From Thecamonas trahens ATCC 50062 (lineage: Eukaryota; Apusozoa; Apusomonadida; Apusomonadidae), in assembly GCF_000142905.1 (NCBI RefSeq), contig NW_013657661.1, positions 423,752 to 487,751 of the forward strand: DNA of 64,000 nucleotides. Direction: 5' to 3'. How positions within the stretch are numbered: position 1 is the first letter of the stretch; the number at the start of each line of letters is the position of its first letter. Under the pieces are notes generated by a model that was not told the origin of the DNA, ran no database searches, and saw only the letters and a list, made by a program, of their open reading frames with translations. Below are positions 1 to 11,595 of this stretch, piece by piece. A program made the position numbers and the translations under genes.

Positions 1-208
1 ACCCTCCCTCCACTCCCGTCCCACCCAACTCCACTCCTAACCCCCCCCCCCCCCCCCCTCCCCCTCCCCCCCATACCCCGATCCCGATCACCCTGATCAT
101 CCCCAAACACACCTCCAATCACCTCCAATCACCACACCAGCCAAACCCAACCCACCACCACACCAATTCCAGCAAATTCCCGCCCCTTCCCTACCCCCCC
201 CCCCCCCT
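1..208. other. C-rich 5' flank of the TOG gene
   Basis: This short leader contains a run of 18 C at 41-58 and a run of 14 C at 194-207 that ends one base before the ATG at 209. No other gene is visible. C-rich tracts just upstream of start codons recur in this window, so this is probably promoter or 5' UTR of the plus-strand gene. Confidence 0.5.
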
Positions 209-3147
209 ATGGAGGCTAGGGTCTTCGGGTTCCTCCCGGACGAGGTGTACAAGGCACTCTCTGCCCAACCGTGGCGAGAACGGACACAGGCTGCCCATGC
301 CCTGCTTGACGGCTTGCAAGGACTTGGGCCAAGGGAGATACCTTCGGTACGGAGACACCTTGCCAAGCTCTGTGATGTGGCTACCAAACTGCTGGCTGAT
401 CCAAAGTTCAAGGTCGCTCTCACAGGCTTGCACATCATCGAGTGCTTGGTCCTCCGCTTTGGTCCGGCTCTCAAGCCGCTGCTCTCGGTCCTTGTTCCCC
501 GTCTTGCTCACGAACTCGGTGGCAAGCATGTGGTATTTGTCTCGGCTGTCGTCAAGGTCTTTCACGATCTGTATGATGTCCTTGGTCCGCTCCCGGTCGT
601 CGTCCATCTCGCAGAGCATCTCGAGACCTCGCCACCGCATCGCGTCGTCGAGCGATCGCTCAACCTCCTCATCTCTGCTCTGCTGCTCTTTCCCGACGCC
701 CGCGTTCCCTATGCCTCGCTCCTCCGCCCATTGCTGCGCCTCCTCACAGAAAACGGTCTGGAGCTCGGCGAACAGCCGCGGACTCGCGCAGGCGTCATGG
801 TTCTCGAGTTTCTGGCTATCGCATACACCGACGTTGGCGAGTCGCTCATCGACGAGCTCGCCCGCTTTGCCCCGTCGGACGCCGCGCTCGACGACTTGCG
901 TGTCCTCATGGTCGCCACCCCGCTGCCCACCATCACAGAAGACGGTGTGGTCGAGCACGGCGCACAGCTCCCCCCCCGCCGTCGTCGGCTGCCTCGCACT
1001 CGAGCGAGGTCTCGGCCTCCCGCACCCCACACCGCCGCCGCTCCTCCCGCCGTGCTCTGCTTGCACCGGACACCTTGTACCGCGACCATAGCGGCCGTGA
1101 CGACCGCGGCGCACGCGACGGCCCGGCCTACACCCCGCCATCAAGCCACCGCCGTGCCAACACCTACGACGCGTCGCGATCTGCCCCGTCGTCGCTCCGT
1201 ACGGATGCCAATGGCCGCAGCACGCGTTCGCCGTCGTCGCCCTACGTTTCGCCAGCCGACCACTCTTCATACGCTGCCCGCCACGCCTCGTACCGCGCCG
1301 CACGCGACGCCAGTTCCGGCCCCAGCTCGGTCCTCTCCCGCCGCAACGCCCCGCCGTCGGTCCAGCCGCTCAGAGTGGACCGCTCGCAAGCATCAGACCA
1401 CCCGCATGCCGGCGGTGCATCCTCCTCGTCATCTCGTGGCGTCTTTCGCGCATCCTCTATTCACGGCCGCGACATCATGCTTGACGACGCCGATCAGTCC
1501 CGTCGCCGCGTCGCCCCGCGCACCTTTGGCGGCCACATCAAGCGTACCCGGAGCTCGCGCGATGCCATCGTCGACCCGTACGACCTCGACGAAGCGGAGC
1601 CTACCCGCAGCAGCGGAGGCGGCGGCGGCAAGCACAAGCGCCGCATGTCCACCCCACGGCTCGGCCTCATCAAGCGCCGTGCCTCCCAGCGCATGGCCGC
1701 TCGCCGCGAGTCGGTCGACTCTTCGGCCCAGTCCGCGATCGCCTTTGCGCCCAAGTCCGAGCCACGGCTCGAGCCCGAGCCCGAGCCCACTGCAGTGCGC
1801 ACCCCATCTCATCGCCGCGGCTCCTCGCGTCGCCGTACCTTGTCGCTCGTCCCGGATACCTCCCTCGCCGTCTCGATCCGCTCGTCGTCGACCCGCTCCC
1901 CAACCGACTCGGGCCACTCGCCATCACCGATGCCTTCACATGCAGGCTCGTTCTCGCCAACCGCCGACCGCCGCCGCGCGGCCTCCATTGCTGTAGCTCC
2001 ACTTGCGGAGCAAGCCTCCGACTCTCAAATCCCACTCCGCCGCCGTCGCAAGAACTCGGTCAGCTCGGCCTCTTCGCGCCTCGACTCGTCAGTGCCCAAC
2101 ATACCGCTGGGCGATTCAATGTCATCGACAGCCAGCGGTCGCCGCCGCCGCCGCAAGCCGTCGCACAGCCCAGATCCTGACCACGAGCCGGCCCGCACCT
2201 CCAGCTATCGCCGCCGCCGCAAGCGCTCGGTCGACCTCAACCGCAGTGTCTCGCCACAGTTGATGCCGTCGTCGATGTCCTCGCGGATGTCCGACGTCGA
2301 CTCCAATGCAGCCGAGGCTGAAGCCGGGTACAGTTCAAGGCGGCCGTCCCGGCGGATGTCTACCGCCTCGACCAAGTCCATTGTCTCGATGAGGTCGTAT
2401 GCCGGCGCCGCTGCATCACCCAAAATCGACAATGCCGAACAAGTTCCAACCGAGCTGCTACAGCCGGTCGATGGTGACGTCGACGCCGCTCTCGAGCACG
2501 CGCTCCACGATGCGTCTACAGCCAAGGAGTGGGAGGTTGCGTTCCGCGCCCTTGAGCTCCTTCGCCGCATTGTTGTCCACTCGCCCGACACCGTCGTGGC
2601 CGCCTCGGACGGCGTCCCGCGCCTGGTCGAGGCCACCCGGACCTGCGTCGCCAACCTCCGCTCCTCAGTCTCACGCGCAGCGCTGTTGCTGCTCGAGAAC
2701 GTGTTTACCCACCTCGGCCGCCCCATCTCCTCACATCTTACCGGCCTGGTTCCGGACCTTGTTAAGAAGGCTGGCGAATCGTCGACCTTTATGCAGGAGC
2801 AGGTCTACTCGACCCTCGAGGCCATGGTCACCCACGTCGCACTCTCGCGTGCCATCGGCACCCTCTGCGGCGAGGCCGAGTCCAAGAACAAGCTCATCCG
2901 TGCCGCCGTCGCCCATGCTTTTACCCAGCTCGTTGTCCACCGCGGCAGCCGGGCCCTCCACGCCCGCGACGTCGGCGACCTCCTCGACATTGTCGCCAAA
3001 CAGCTCAAGGACCGCGACTCCAAGGTCCGCGCCCATGCCCGAGCCACTGCTAAGGCCTGCTATGAAGCCACTCCGGACTTTAGCTCGATCCTCGCATCGC
3101 ACCTATCGTCGTCGGCAGCATCTGCCTTTGCCGCCGCAAACAAGTAA
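209..3147 (+). CDS. TOG/HEAT-repeat protein, TOGARAM1 (crescerin)-like
   Basis: The predicted protein is 979 aa after one frame correction. Residues 1-245 form an array of amphipathic helices typical of a TOG (HEAT) domain. Residues of about 255-730 are a basic Ser/Arg/Pro-rich linker. Residues of about 745-979 are a second helical array ending in AAANK. TOG domains bind tubulin, and two terminal TOG blocks separated by a Ser-rich linker are the layout of TOGARAM1/crescerin, which regulates ciliary microtubules. The frame changes in a run of 8 C at 970-977. One extra C joins the halves, so I read this as a sequencing under-call. The start at 209 is the first ATG before the domain. The 3' end lies 17 bp from the oppositely oriented next gene. 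Another TOG protein (CLASP-like) is the alternative. Confidence 0.7.
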
Positions 3148-3164
3148 CACTACCGTGCGCTCTA

Positions 3165-5675
3165 TCACAGCGCCGCCAGCAGCGAGTCGAGCTCGTCCAT
3201 GGCGGGCGCATCACCCACACCGTTGCTACTCGTTTGGCCACCCGCAGGCTCCAGCGCTGCCAGCATCGAATCCAAGTCGTCGTCGCCGTGCCCGCCTTCC
3301 ACACCACTGCCACCCGAGACCCCATCCTCTGGCCCTAGCGCTGCCAGCATTGCGTCCAGATCATCGACTGCCGCAGCCGTCTCGCTCGCCAAAGCCGCAA
3401 CCTGCGGGGTTCCGACGGCGCTGCACCTGTCTCCAATGCTGCCATGGCCGCATTGAGCACATCAGACTCTTTGCGGGCCGCGCGCTGCGCTTCGGCTTCA
3501 GCCTCGGCCTCAGCCTCGGTCTCACCTTCAGTGCCGGCACCCAGCGTGTCAAGCAGCGCGTCGAGGTCCGAGAACTCTTGTGCTGCCAGATTGCTTTCTC
3601 CGTTCTCAGCATTGGCCAGGTCGATCTGCTCCAACAAGTCATGCAAGCTGGTGTCGGCCGGGTTGGTGCTTGCACTTGCGCTGGCACTTGCACTTGCGCT
3701 TGCCCCCGCGTTAGCACCACCATCGCCATCGGGATCGGCATCCGGCTCGAGTTGACCCAGAAGTTCGGCCAGCTCATCCGTCTCGGCAGACGGCACAGGC
3801 TCAGCCAGAGACCCGGCTACGGGCTGAGCCACATGCTCGGGTTCGACCACAGGCTCTGGCTCCGAGGCGGAAGCAGCGGCAGGACAAGGTTCGGCACTCG
3901 GCGCTGATGCGGCCTTTTTGGCAGCGGCAGCGGCGGCCTCCTCACCCTTGAGTGTACGCAGAGTCTCAGCGACAGCCAACGCAAGATACTCGGACTCTTT
4001 GCGGACCTTGTTCTTGCGCTCGGGCTCAGGCGTGGTCTCGTCGGTCACCTCGACGGCGGCAAACTGGAGCTGCGACGGCCGCGACTGGACGGTGGCAATG
4101 TCACGCTCGAGCTGGTCACGCACGGCGGCGTCGGGCGTGTTCTTGCGGACAATCGACGCCCGCGCCACAAACGCCTGCGTTTGTTTGGAGACCTCGGACG
4201 ACGAGAGGAGCACCTCGGAGGCGGTGGTAGCGTCGGCCAGCGACCGCATCGACGAAGCCAGGTTCTTGGCCATCGAGACCAACGCCGACGTCTCGTCCTC
4301 GCCGTCATCGTCAAAGGCATCGATCTCGTCAAGCACACTTTGGTGCGCCTCGGCATGGACCTCGGTCACCTGCACAGGTGTCGCCTGGACCTTGGTCACC
4401 ACCGCCTGCGACTTTTGCACCATGAGCTTGAGGTACTCGCGCTCGGCAAACTCGACCGAGTCGGGCAGCCGCTTATGTGGCTGTGGCGGGCGCGATGCGG
4501 CCTTGGAGAGCGCGTTGACCAGCTGCGCCAGCTGGCCCAGGGCCTCGTGGAATGCCGTTGGATCAGCGCCCGGCTGCCTCACCAGCACCACCGCCTCGTT
4601 GGCCAGTCGGGTCAGCCCGCCGTTGACGTAGCTCACGCCGCGCTCCAGATCATCGCGCATGTCAAAGTCTGCCACCTCGGTGATGCGCGCCTCGACGAGG
4701 TTGCACAGCGAGGTAGCCAGTGCCTTCATGTGCTGCAGCACCTGAAGCGAGCCCTGCCTGTTGCCACGCGGCAACACATCGCGCAGCTGCTTGAACGAGA
4801 GCATCAGTTCGCGCGCAACCTTTGCAATGCGCGAGACAGCAGCCTTGTCGAGCGCCTTGAGGAAGTCCGAGACGGCGACTCCAATGGCTCTGCACCCATT
4901 GATGATACCAGCCCACGCCTTGCCCACCTTGTAGCTGCTGAGATTACGGGTGACCGCGAGCAGCGTTTCCCCAGCTGTATGCATCGACTGCGAGACTTGG
5001 TTCAGATCGCTCACCACCTCGGGGTACTCGGCATACACTTCGGTCTGGGAGATGGCTACAGAGCACAGCGTCTGCACTGCGGCGCCCACCTTTTCGCATC
5101 CGAGCGCTGTTTGGGCGATGTTGATGGAGGAGGAGGGAGGGGGGGGGGGTGGGAAGGACGGCTCGTGTGAGAGAATGCGCACACCCATACACACCTTAAT
5201 TCCCATACACATACATAGACATGTATACTACTACCCTATGGCATTTGTGTGGTATGGCTAGATATGCACTGCCTTGTACGGCTTGCAGAAGACCGACACA
5301 GGTGGCGGCGGAACGGTTGGCGAATTCTGACGAAGTGACACCTGGAGCGAGAGGGGGGGGGGGAGGGGGGGTATGGGTATGACGCATGGTATGAGACAAG
5401 AATACACAGGGGGGGGGTGGACATACTGATGGCTGGAGGTGGGGCTACGTTGTGGTTCTGGAACTTGATGGCAGTCACCACAAGTTGGGAGATAGAGTCC
5501 GCAACAGGGTTGAGCGACGCCTGCATCGACTGCGAGCCTGCCCGTCCGAGTTGAGTGGCGGTGGCGGTGGCAGGGGCAGAAGAGGTAGAGGGGCAGAGAG
5601 GCCGAGGCGCCGAGCTGGCTGGCTAGCTTTACGATCTGCACTGCGAGCGAGTAGGGCGGTGCAGGTGGCGCGCAT
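3165..5675 (-). CDS. helical-bundle protein with C-terminal LD motifs (talin/vinculin/paxillin-like candidate)
   Basis: This is a spliced gene. I infer exon 1 at 5675-5633, intron 5632-5538 (donor GTAAAG), exon 2 at 5537-5427, intron 5426-5342 (donor GTATGT, acceptor CTCCAG), exon 3 from 5341, and a last exon running to 3165. The third intron is ambiguous; its acceptor is near 5116 or near 5175. The body is almost all alpha-helical and low in aromatic residues, like talin or vinculin bundles. The C-terminal third is acidic and carries repeated LD-like motifs (LDALLDTL, LDAMLAAL, LDSMLAAL, LDSLLAAL, plus LHDLLEQI and ELAELLGQL). LD motifs in paxillin bind helical bundles of FAK, vinculin and talin. 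One base seems missing in GGGG at 3406-3409; restoring it joins the last three motifs. Family assignment is tentative. Confidence 0.55.
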
Positions 5676-5677
5676 GG

Positions 5678-6826
5678 CTACATCGGTGCAAGGCCACTGT
5701 CGTCGAGGGCAGTGACGACAAGGCAGCCGTCGTCAGAGACGGTGATGAGTGATGAGTTCGAGATGTCGACGCCGACCGGCCACGACGTGAGCTCGACATG
5801 GCCTGGGGCCGGCAGCTCTCCGCCTGGATACGACCGGATGGCCACCTTTGGCGAGGCGGTGGCGATGGCGAGACGGGTCGGGGAGGTGGCAAGCGCAAAT
5901 ACGGCGGTGGTGAGGGCGGCAAAGACCGGGAGAGGGCGGCTCTCGGCGGCCAGATCCTCGGCAGTGGCGCGGTGGACGACGCCGTCAGCGGTGCCGATGA
6001 TCACCGCGCCATCGGGCGCGAGGGCGAGCGCTGTGATGGCCACATCAAGCGACCGGGCCCACACCACGGCTGCATCTGCTAGCGCCAGCAGGCACGTCCC
6101 CGATGCGACCAGCACCAGCGGGGGGCCGTCGGGTCGGGCGCGAAAGAGCGTGATGGCGGGCGGCGCGAGCGAGGTCTCCAGTGCTGCGACGGCCGCCGCC
6201 ACGTGAGCGTCTCGGCTCGGGCCGTCAGCCGGCTCACCCGGTGGCGGGACTAGCGATCTCAGGGAGATGTCAGCAAGTCTCACCACAAACATGACACACC
6301 GTGCGTCAAACGCCACCACCGATCCATCTAGCAGCGCAGCGTAAGCAAGGTTGGAGGCAGGAATGCCGCCCAGTACGCCACTTCCGGTCCCGGCCGCGGT
6401 GGCGTCCGGAAGCGGCGCAGCGAGAGCCACCACCGACGCGTCGCCCAGGGCATGATGGGCTAGGACTGACCCTGTACTTGCGCCGACCACCGCCACAGCG
6501 CCAGCATCATCGCCCACCAGCAGATCCTGTGCCGCAAGACCTGAGAGCCATCCGGCAGCGAGAGCGGTGATGGGCCCGGTCTTTGCATCGATCCGGGCGA
6601 GCAGCCGCAAGTTCTTGTCCTTCCCCGACCCAGTCTCAGCACCAGTCCCACTCACCCCGTCCACCATACCCAGTCTCAGCACCTCGACATGGCCCGTGCT
6701 CTCGCCGACGGCCACGGCCGACTCTCCGGCCTCACCCCATGCCATGCTTGCAACACACGTCGCCTCCCTCCCGGCACCCTGTGCAACCTGCTGTTGCCAA
6801 CTGCACTCTGCTGCTGAGCTCGCCAT
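5678..6826 (-). CDS. predicted beta-propeller (WD40-like) protein
   Basis: The 382-aa protein starts at MASSAAECS (6826). It has repeated short beta-strand patterns with Gly-Asp turns (for example LLVGDDAGAVAVV, VIIGTADGVVHRA, LITVSDDGCLVV), which suggests seven or fewer blades of a WD40 or quinoprotein-like propeller. Canonical WD dipeptides are scarce, so the exact family is not recognised. The open frame extends upstream through a proline-rich stretch (to 7009) that reads like spacer, and a 15-G run sits at 6852-6866, so I prefer the 6826 start. The stop codon (5680-5678) lies two bases before the proposed ATG of the next minus-strand gene, which is unusually tight for a eukaryote. Confidence 0.5.
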   Translation of the reverse strand: MASSAAECSWQQQVAQGAGREATCVASMAWGEAGESAVAVGESTGHVEVLRLGMVDGVSGTGAETGSGKDKNLRLLARIDAKTGPITALAAGWLSGLAAQDLLVGDDAGAVAVVGASTGSVLAHHALGDASVVALAAPLPDATAAGTGSGVLGGIPASNLAYAALLDGSVVAFDARCVMFVVRLADISLRSLVPPPGEPADGPSRDAHVAAAVAALETSLAPPAITLFRARPDGPPLVLVASGTCLLALADAAVVWARSLDVAITALALAPDGAVIIGTADGVVHRATAEDLAAESRPLPVFAALTTAVFALATSPTRLAIATASPKVAIRSYPGGELPAPGHVELTSWPVGVDISNSSLITVSDDGCLVVTALDDSGLAPM

Positions 6827-7020
6827 GTACTCGTGGCAGTATTTGGTGGAAGGGGGGGGGGGGGGGAGGAGGGGTGGAGGGAGGAAGGGGGGTTGGTCGG
6901 GCGGAGGGGGGGGGGCGACGGGTGGCGGACGGGCGGGAGGCAAGGCAACCGAGACATGCGACGGAGCAAACGTGTTACACATCGATTCATGGACGTGAGT
7001 GGTGTTCATTCGACTGATGG

Positions 7021-10000
7021 TTAGAGGAGCGTGACGTCGGTGACAAGATCGCCACCGAGGGCCTTGATGTCGGCCACCATGCCGACAATGTCAAAGACGA
7101 CGGCGTCACCGGATGAGGCGAGGCCGGCGGCCGGTGCCGAGTTAAAGGCGGCGACGGGCTCGAGCGGGCGGAGACGAGAGGTAGCAGCGAGCTGGTCGGT
7201 ACGCCAGGCGATGGCAATGATGTCGCGACCGCCGTAGCAGATGGTAGCGAGTTCGCTGTAGCGGGCCTGGAGCTGGCGAACGAGCCATGCGCCGGGCTCA
7301 AAGTTGACGAGGGTGTCCTCCTCGTTGACAAGGTTCTTGTACTTTGAGCCGGTGGCGGCCTTGAGCTTGGGCGCGTTCTTGAGGGTGACGATGAGGTCAA
7401 AGTCAGCGAGCTGAAGGTTGAAGATGGCGTCCCACCAGGCGGGCCTGACGTGGCCGCCATGCTCGACGATCTTAGCGAGGAGGTGTGCCGAGGCCTTGGC
7501 GAGGCGGACGAGGCGAGCAAGCTCGGTGGAAGTGGGGGCGTTGAGGGTGACGAGCGGACCTGCGGAGGCATCGGCGATAAACATGACGACACCATCGGCG
7601 CGGGCGACCTTGAAAGCGGCGTAGAGGTCGTTGATGTTGCCGACGGCGATGTCGTCGGCAGCGAGGCGGACAATGAGCGGGTCGAGCTCCCAGTCAAAGT
7701 TGGCCACAAGGTGCAGGACGCGGAGGAGGCCGGGGAGCGGGCTGACAGTCATGCCCGCGACTGACCACTGGTCGAGCGCGTAGGCGACGATGAGGTCTGC
7801 GGCGCGCGACGGGAGCGAGGCCGAGAAGCAGTGGCCGGCGAGCCAGGCCTTGAAGGCCACGGCTGTGGCCGGGAAGGCCGGGTGGGAGGTGGTAAATGCG
7901 TCGAGGGCGGCGGCGTGCTCCGGCGCGCGCTCCTGCACCTCGGTCACCGCCGCGAGTTCGGCCTCGGCGGCGGCGACAGCCACGTCAGCCGTGGCGTCAG
8001 CCTCGTCTGCGTCGTCACCGAGCATGGTCTGAGCCGACCGCGAGCGGATGGCGTCGACGCGCTGCTGCAGCATGGCGATCTCGTGCGGGTGGTGGATGAC
8101 GAGGCGAAAGACAAAGTCTGCAAAGAAGACATCGAGCACCGGGGCGCCCATCGGCCCGTGCCCGTTCGAGTCGAGGACGGCTGAGAGCCCGTGCCGGACC
8201 TGCAGGGTCTGGGCAAGCTTGATGAGGAAGCCGGCCTTCATGGCCTGGAACGCGACAAGGTCCGACGGCCAGTGGGCCGAGGCGCGGAACTGGATGACCA
8301 TCTCGAGGCCGGTCGCCACGAGGATCCGCCCGTCGCCGGGCTTGAGGAGCGGACCGGCCGAGGTGGCGGTGAGCGCGGGGCTTGCGGGGCGGACCGACGA
8401 GATGTCGAGCGGGAGCGAGGTGATGCCGAGCAAGAGGGTGGATAGCTCCTGGGCGGCCTTGCGGGCGGCCTTGACGTCGCCGATGTAGCCGTGCCAGTCG
8501 CGGCGAGTGTGCGGCTCGACGCCGCCGAGCTCGACCGGGAGCATTGCCAAGGTCTTGCGGGGAATGCTGCAGTGGAGCTTGAGCAGGTGCTTGACGACAG
8601 CGCCGACAATGGCCTCCTGGTGGTTCTCGTACTTGGACCAGACGACAGCTTCACAGATGGAGCCGTCGACGAACCGACGAAGCTCGGCCTTGGCGCCCCA
8701 AAAGGCACGGAAGGCCTCGGCGAGCTCGCCCGAGTCGGCGGATGGGCCCATGTCAACGATGCCGATCGAGTGGAGCGGCGCGAGGCGGAGGCCAATCCAC
8801 AGCGTGTCCGGGCCGTGGCTGCCGCCCATCTGGACGTCAACGCCGACGGCGCGCTTGCCGAGGCCACGCGTGAGGACCGAGTGGGCGCGCGAGGCGAGTG
8901 CGCGGGCAAAGCCGCCCTCGTGGGTGACTCGGCTCTCCTCGCCGGCAAAGGCGTCGGCCACGTCCGGCAACGGGTGGATGCGGATGATGGTGTCAAAGGT
9001 GGCGACAGCTGGGAGATCGCGGGCAAACAGCGAGGCAAAGGCGTCGACAAGGAGCGAGGGCTGTTCAAGAACCGCCAGCGACCGCTGGGCCGTCCACGAC
9101 GCCGACGACCACGCCGAGGCGCTCACTCTCCAGGCAAAGTTGTACGAGCCGGTCGGGTCAAGCAGGGAGACGTCGTAGCCAGCGCCGGCGGCGAGGAGCA
9201 CCGCGTCGGGTTCGGCCGGCACCGGGCTCTTCACGCCGGCCTTGGACAGGATGGGACCAATGCCGAGCGGCCAGCCGTCGTCGTCGACCGGCAGCGCGAG
9301 AAACATCGGCTGCGGCTCCGGGCCAGCCGCAGCGAGGAACTCGAGCAGAGCCTTGAACAGCAGGTACGACGAGGTCGAGCGCGGGACCTTGCGCGAGATG
9401 AGCAGATGGAGGAGGATGAGCGAGACGTGGAGGCCGGCGAGACGGCCGGGCACGCCGCATCCTGCGCCCTGGCCGTGCTTGGCGAGCCAGACCTTGGCGA
9501 GAACGATGGCACCACGGAGTGCGTCGCCGTAGGTATCGGACGAGGTGGCGGCATGCAAGAGCGGGAGTTGGCCGGGGAGGATGAGATCCTCGAGAATGGC
9601 GGCGTTGTAGAGTGGGGTGGCGGTCGAGAGGCCAAAGTGCGGCTTGCGAAGGTTGTTGCGGGCCGGGCCAAGCTTGCGGGCCTCAAAGACCGGGGCCGCC
9701 GAGTCGAGGACCGGGATGAGCTTGATGGTAAATGGCGTGGCCACTTTCTTGCCCTCGAACGACTCTGTGTCAGGCCCAATGTGGGAGATGGCGATGATGG
9801 GCTTTGTCTCGTCGCCAGCAAAGCCGACGGTCTGGACCTTGGTCTTGGCGTAGCGCTTGGACTTTGCACGCAGAGCGGCGGCGAGAGCGGTGGCAATCTG
9901 GGCCACGTAAGCAGCGCGAGTCGACGGGTAGCGGTTGTTGACGTAGTCTTTGGGAATGACCATGGCCGGCGGAATGACAAAGCCAATGTCGACGTTGAGC

Positions 10001-10628
10001 GCGGGCTTGACGCAGGTCTGAGTGAGGAACGAGCCCACAAGATTGGCGTCTGTCGGCGGTGGGGTAAGCGGGCCGAGTTCGAGATCAAGCAGAGCGGCGC
10101 GGACATCAAACAGAGCCGACTTTGTGGCCTGCGTCCGATCGTAGTCGATGGTGACAGCAGCCAGGAGCTCGTCGACCTGCATCTTGAACAGGTTTGACTT
10201 GAACAGCTGCTTTGTGTTGCGCAGCTTCTCCAGTTCCTTTCGGGTCGGCACCTTGAACTCTTCCTCCTCCTTCTCCGCCATCCCACCAAACCGAGCCTTG
10301 TCCACCACCCTCAGCTTGTTATCATACGTCCACGGCACCTTTGCCTTCTTCTTGCTAGCCTTGCCCGACCACTTCTTCGCCGGTTCACCCCATCATCACC
10401 CGAGCAATACGACGACGCAGAAGAAGCATCTGCCGAGTATGAATCCTGATCATCATCGGCATTGCTCTTGGACTTGGTGGACTTGGTGGACTTGGTGGAC
10501 CTGGTGGACCTGGTCATGCTCTCCTCCGATGAGGAGAGTTCGTCAAAGGAGGCATCCATGACGAGCTCCTGGTCCTGGTCCTGGGTCTGGACCTCTGTGG
10601 CCTCTGTCTTCCGCCTGCGCTTCCCCAT
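7021..10628 (-). CDS. NOL6: nucleolar protein 6 (Nrap/Utp22), small-subunit processome
   Basis: The corrected protein is 1202 aa, close to the usual length of this family. NOL6/Utp22 is a nucleolar scaffold of the SSU processome (UtpC module) built from catalytically dead nucleotidyltransferase-like repeats, and it is needed for 18S rRNA maturation. Family landmarks include an N-terminal region with VPWTYDNKL, then DIGFVIPPAMV followed by DYVNNRYPSTRAAYVAQI, which matches the Nrap core. The first about 80 residues are acidic/Ser-rich with a KST repeat. One base appears missing in CCCC at 10388-10391. Adding it joins the N-terminal exon starting at 10628 (MGKRRRK) to GEPAKKWSGKASKKKAK and the rest. 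No intron is needed. Confidence 0.88.
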
Positions 10629-10778
10629 AGTGATAGATTACTATGTCTATGTGGGGGAAAGTGTGTGGTGTGGTGTGCGAGTGAGGTGTGTCTGTGGGTA
10701 GGGTGGTGGCTCGTGCTGGGGTGGGGGGAGGGGGGTGGGGGGAGGGGATGGGATGGGGGAGATGGTCCCGACTGGGTN

Positions 10779-10918
10779 NNNNNNNNNNNNNNNNNNNNNN
10801 NNNNNNNNNNNNNNNNNNNNNNNNNNNNNNNNNNNNNNNNNNNNNNNNNNNNNNNNNNNNNNNNNNNNNNNNNNNNNNNNNNNNNNNNNNNNNNNNNNNN
10901 NNNNNNNNNNNNNNNNNN
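10779..10918. other. assembly gap (140 N)
   Basis: This is a run of 140 undetermined bases. The left flank is a G-rich simple sequence and the right flank is an AT-richer segment. A repeat that broke the assembly is a likely cause, but the true gap length is unknown. Confidence 0.98.
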
Positions 10919-11039
10919 AGAGTCACGCAACGATGGCGGTATATATTCCAAACATTAATCTCTCTGGCAGATGAAAGTTCGTCGTATGGAATTTCCAGGT
11001 CTTGGGCGGTCGCTGCAAGTTCTTTCCTCGGACTTAGTC

Positions 11040-11082
11040 GTCGCAAGGGGCTTGCGACTGGTTAGGCCGGTTACTGGCCTAA
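11040..11082. other. two adjacent perfect hairpins
   Basis: GTCGCAAG (11040-11047) pairs with CTTGCGAC (11051-11058) across a GGG loop. TTAGGCC (11062-11068) pairs with GGCCTAA (11076-11082) across a 7-nt loop. The two stems are 3 bp apart. They could belong to a small structured RNA or to the end of a mobile element continuing into the gap. No known snRNA or tRNA pattern fits. Confidence 0.5.
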
Positions 11083-11426
11083 TTAGGGCGGGACATCTGC
11101 ACGAACTAGGAGGGGGAGATGGGGATGATCGGGGAGAGGGGGAGAGGGGATCGGTGATGGGGGAGGGGGAGGGGGATCGGTGATGGGGGATGGGGTGAGG
11201 GGTGAGGGAGGGGGGGATGTTTGATGATGATGGGTAGGGGGAGCGGGGAGAGAGGGCCGGCAATGGTGATGGACAGGGGGACAGAGGGTGACGAGCAAGG
11301 GGCGGGGAGACGGACAAGGGTGGAGAGTCGGTACACTCGACTGTGTTTGGTGAGACAGACTCAGGAGGAGGTACAGAGAGAAAGAGAGAGAGAAAGAGAG
11401 AAGGTCTGCGTGTGTCTGTCTTGGTC

Positions 11427-11563
11427 ATGGCTCGTAAGAGAGGCAAGCGTAGCGGAGGTCGAGGTGGCGGCAAGCGGCAGAGAGGCAATAGCGGGCGGTA
11501 TGTCGACGTCCGGACCAATGCCGCCTTTGAGGCGTACTACAAGGTATGGTATCGGGTGGATGT

Positions 11564-11595
<32 letters not shown>

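Larger units (their letters stand above)
10629..11426. other. intergenic region with assembly gap and unexplained AT-richer island
   Basis: Between the divergent NOL6 and NSUN2 starts lies a G-rich stretch (10700-10778), a 140-N gap (10779-10918), an island at about 10919-11100 that is less GC-rich than its surroundings, and a G-rich stretch with a GA-repeat near 11380-11400. No gene is supported here. The island carries two close hairpins, listed separately. Confidence 0.7.

Noticed and set aside
1..208. telomere or subtelomere at the left edge
   Set aside because: The tract is a C homopolymer with CCCT variants, not a regular telomeric repeat, and the same kind of tract occurs throughout.
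945..967. 23-nt intron explaining the frame change in the TOG gene
   Set aside because: GT and CAG are present and length fits, but confirmed or inferred introns here are 85-161 nt and begin GTATG or GTAAAG; a missing C in the 8-C run is simpler.
8491..10197. 568-codon plus-strand open frame antisense to NOL6
   Set aside because: No domain; it is a GC-driven shadow of the real minus-strand gene, rich in Arg/Gly/Glu.
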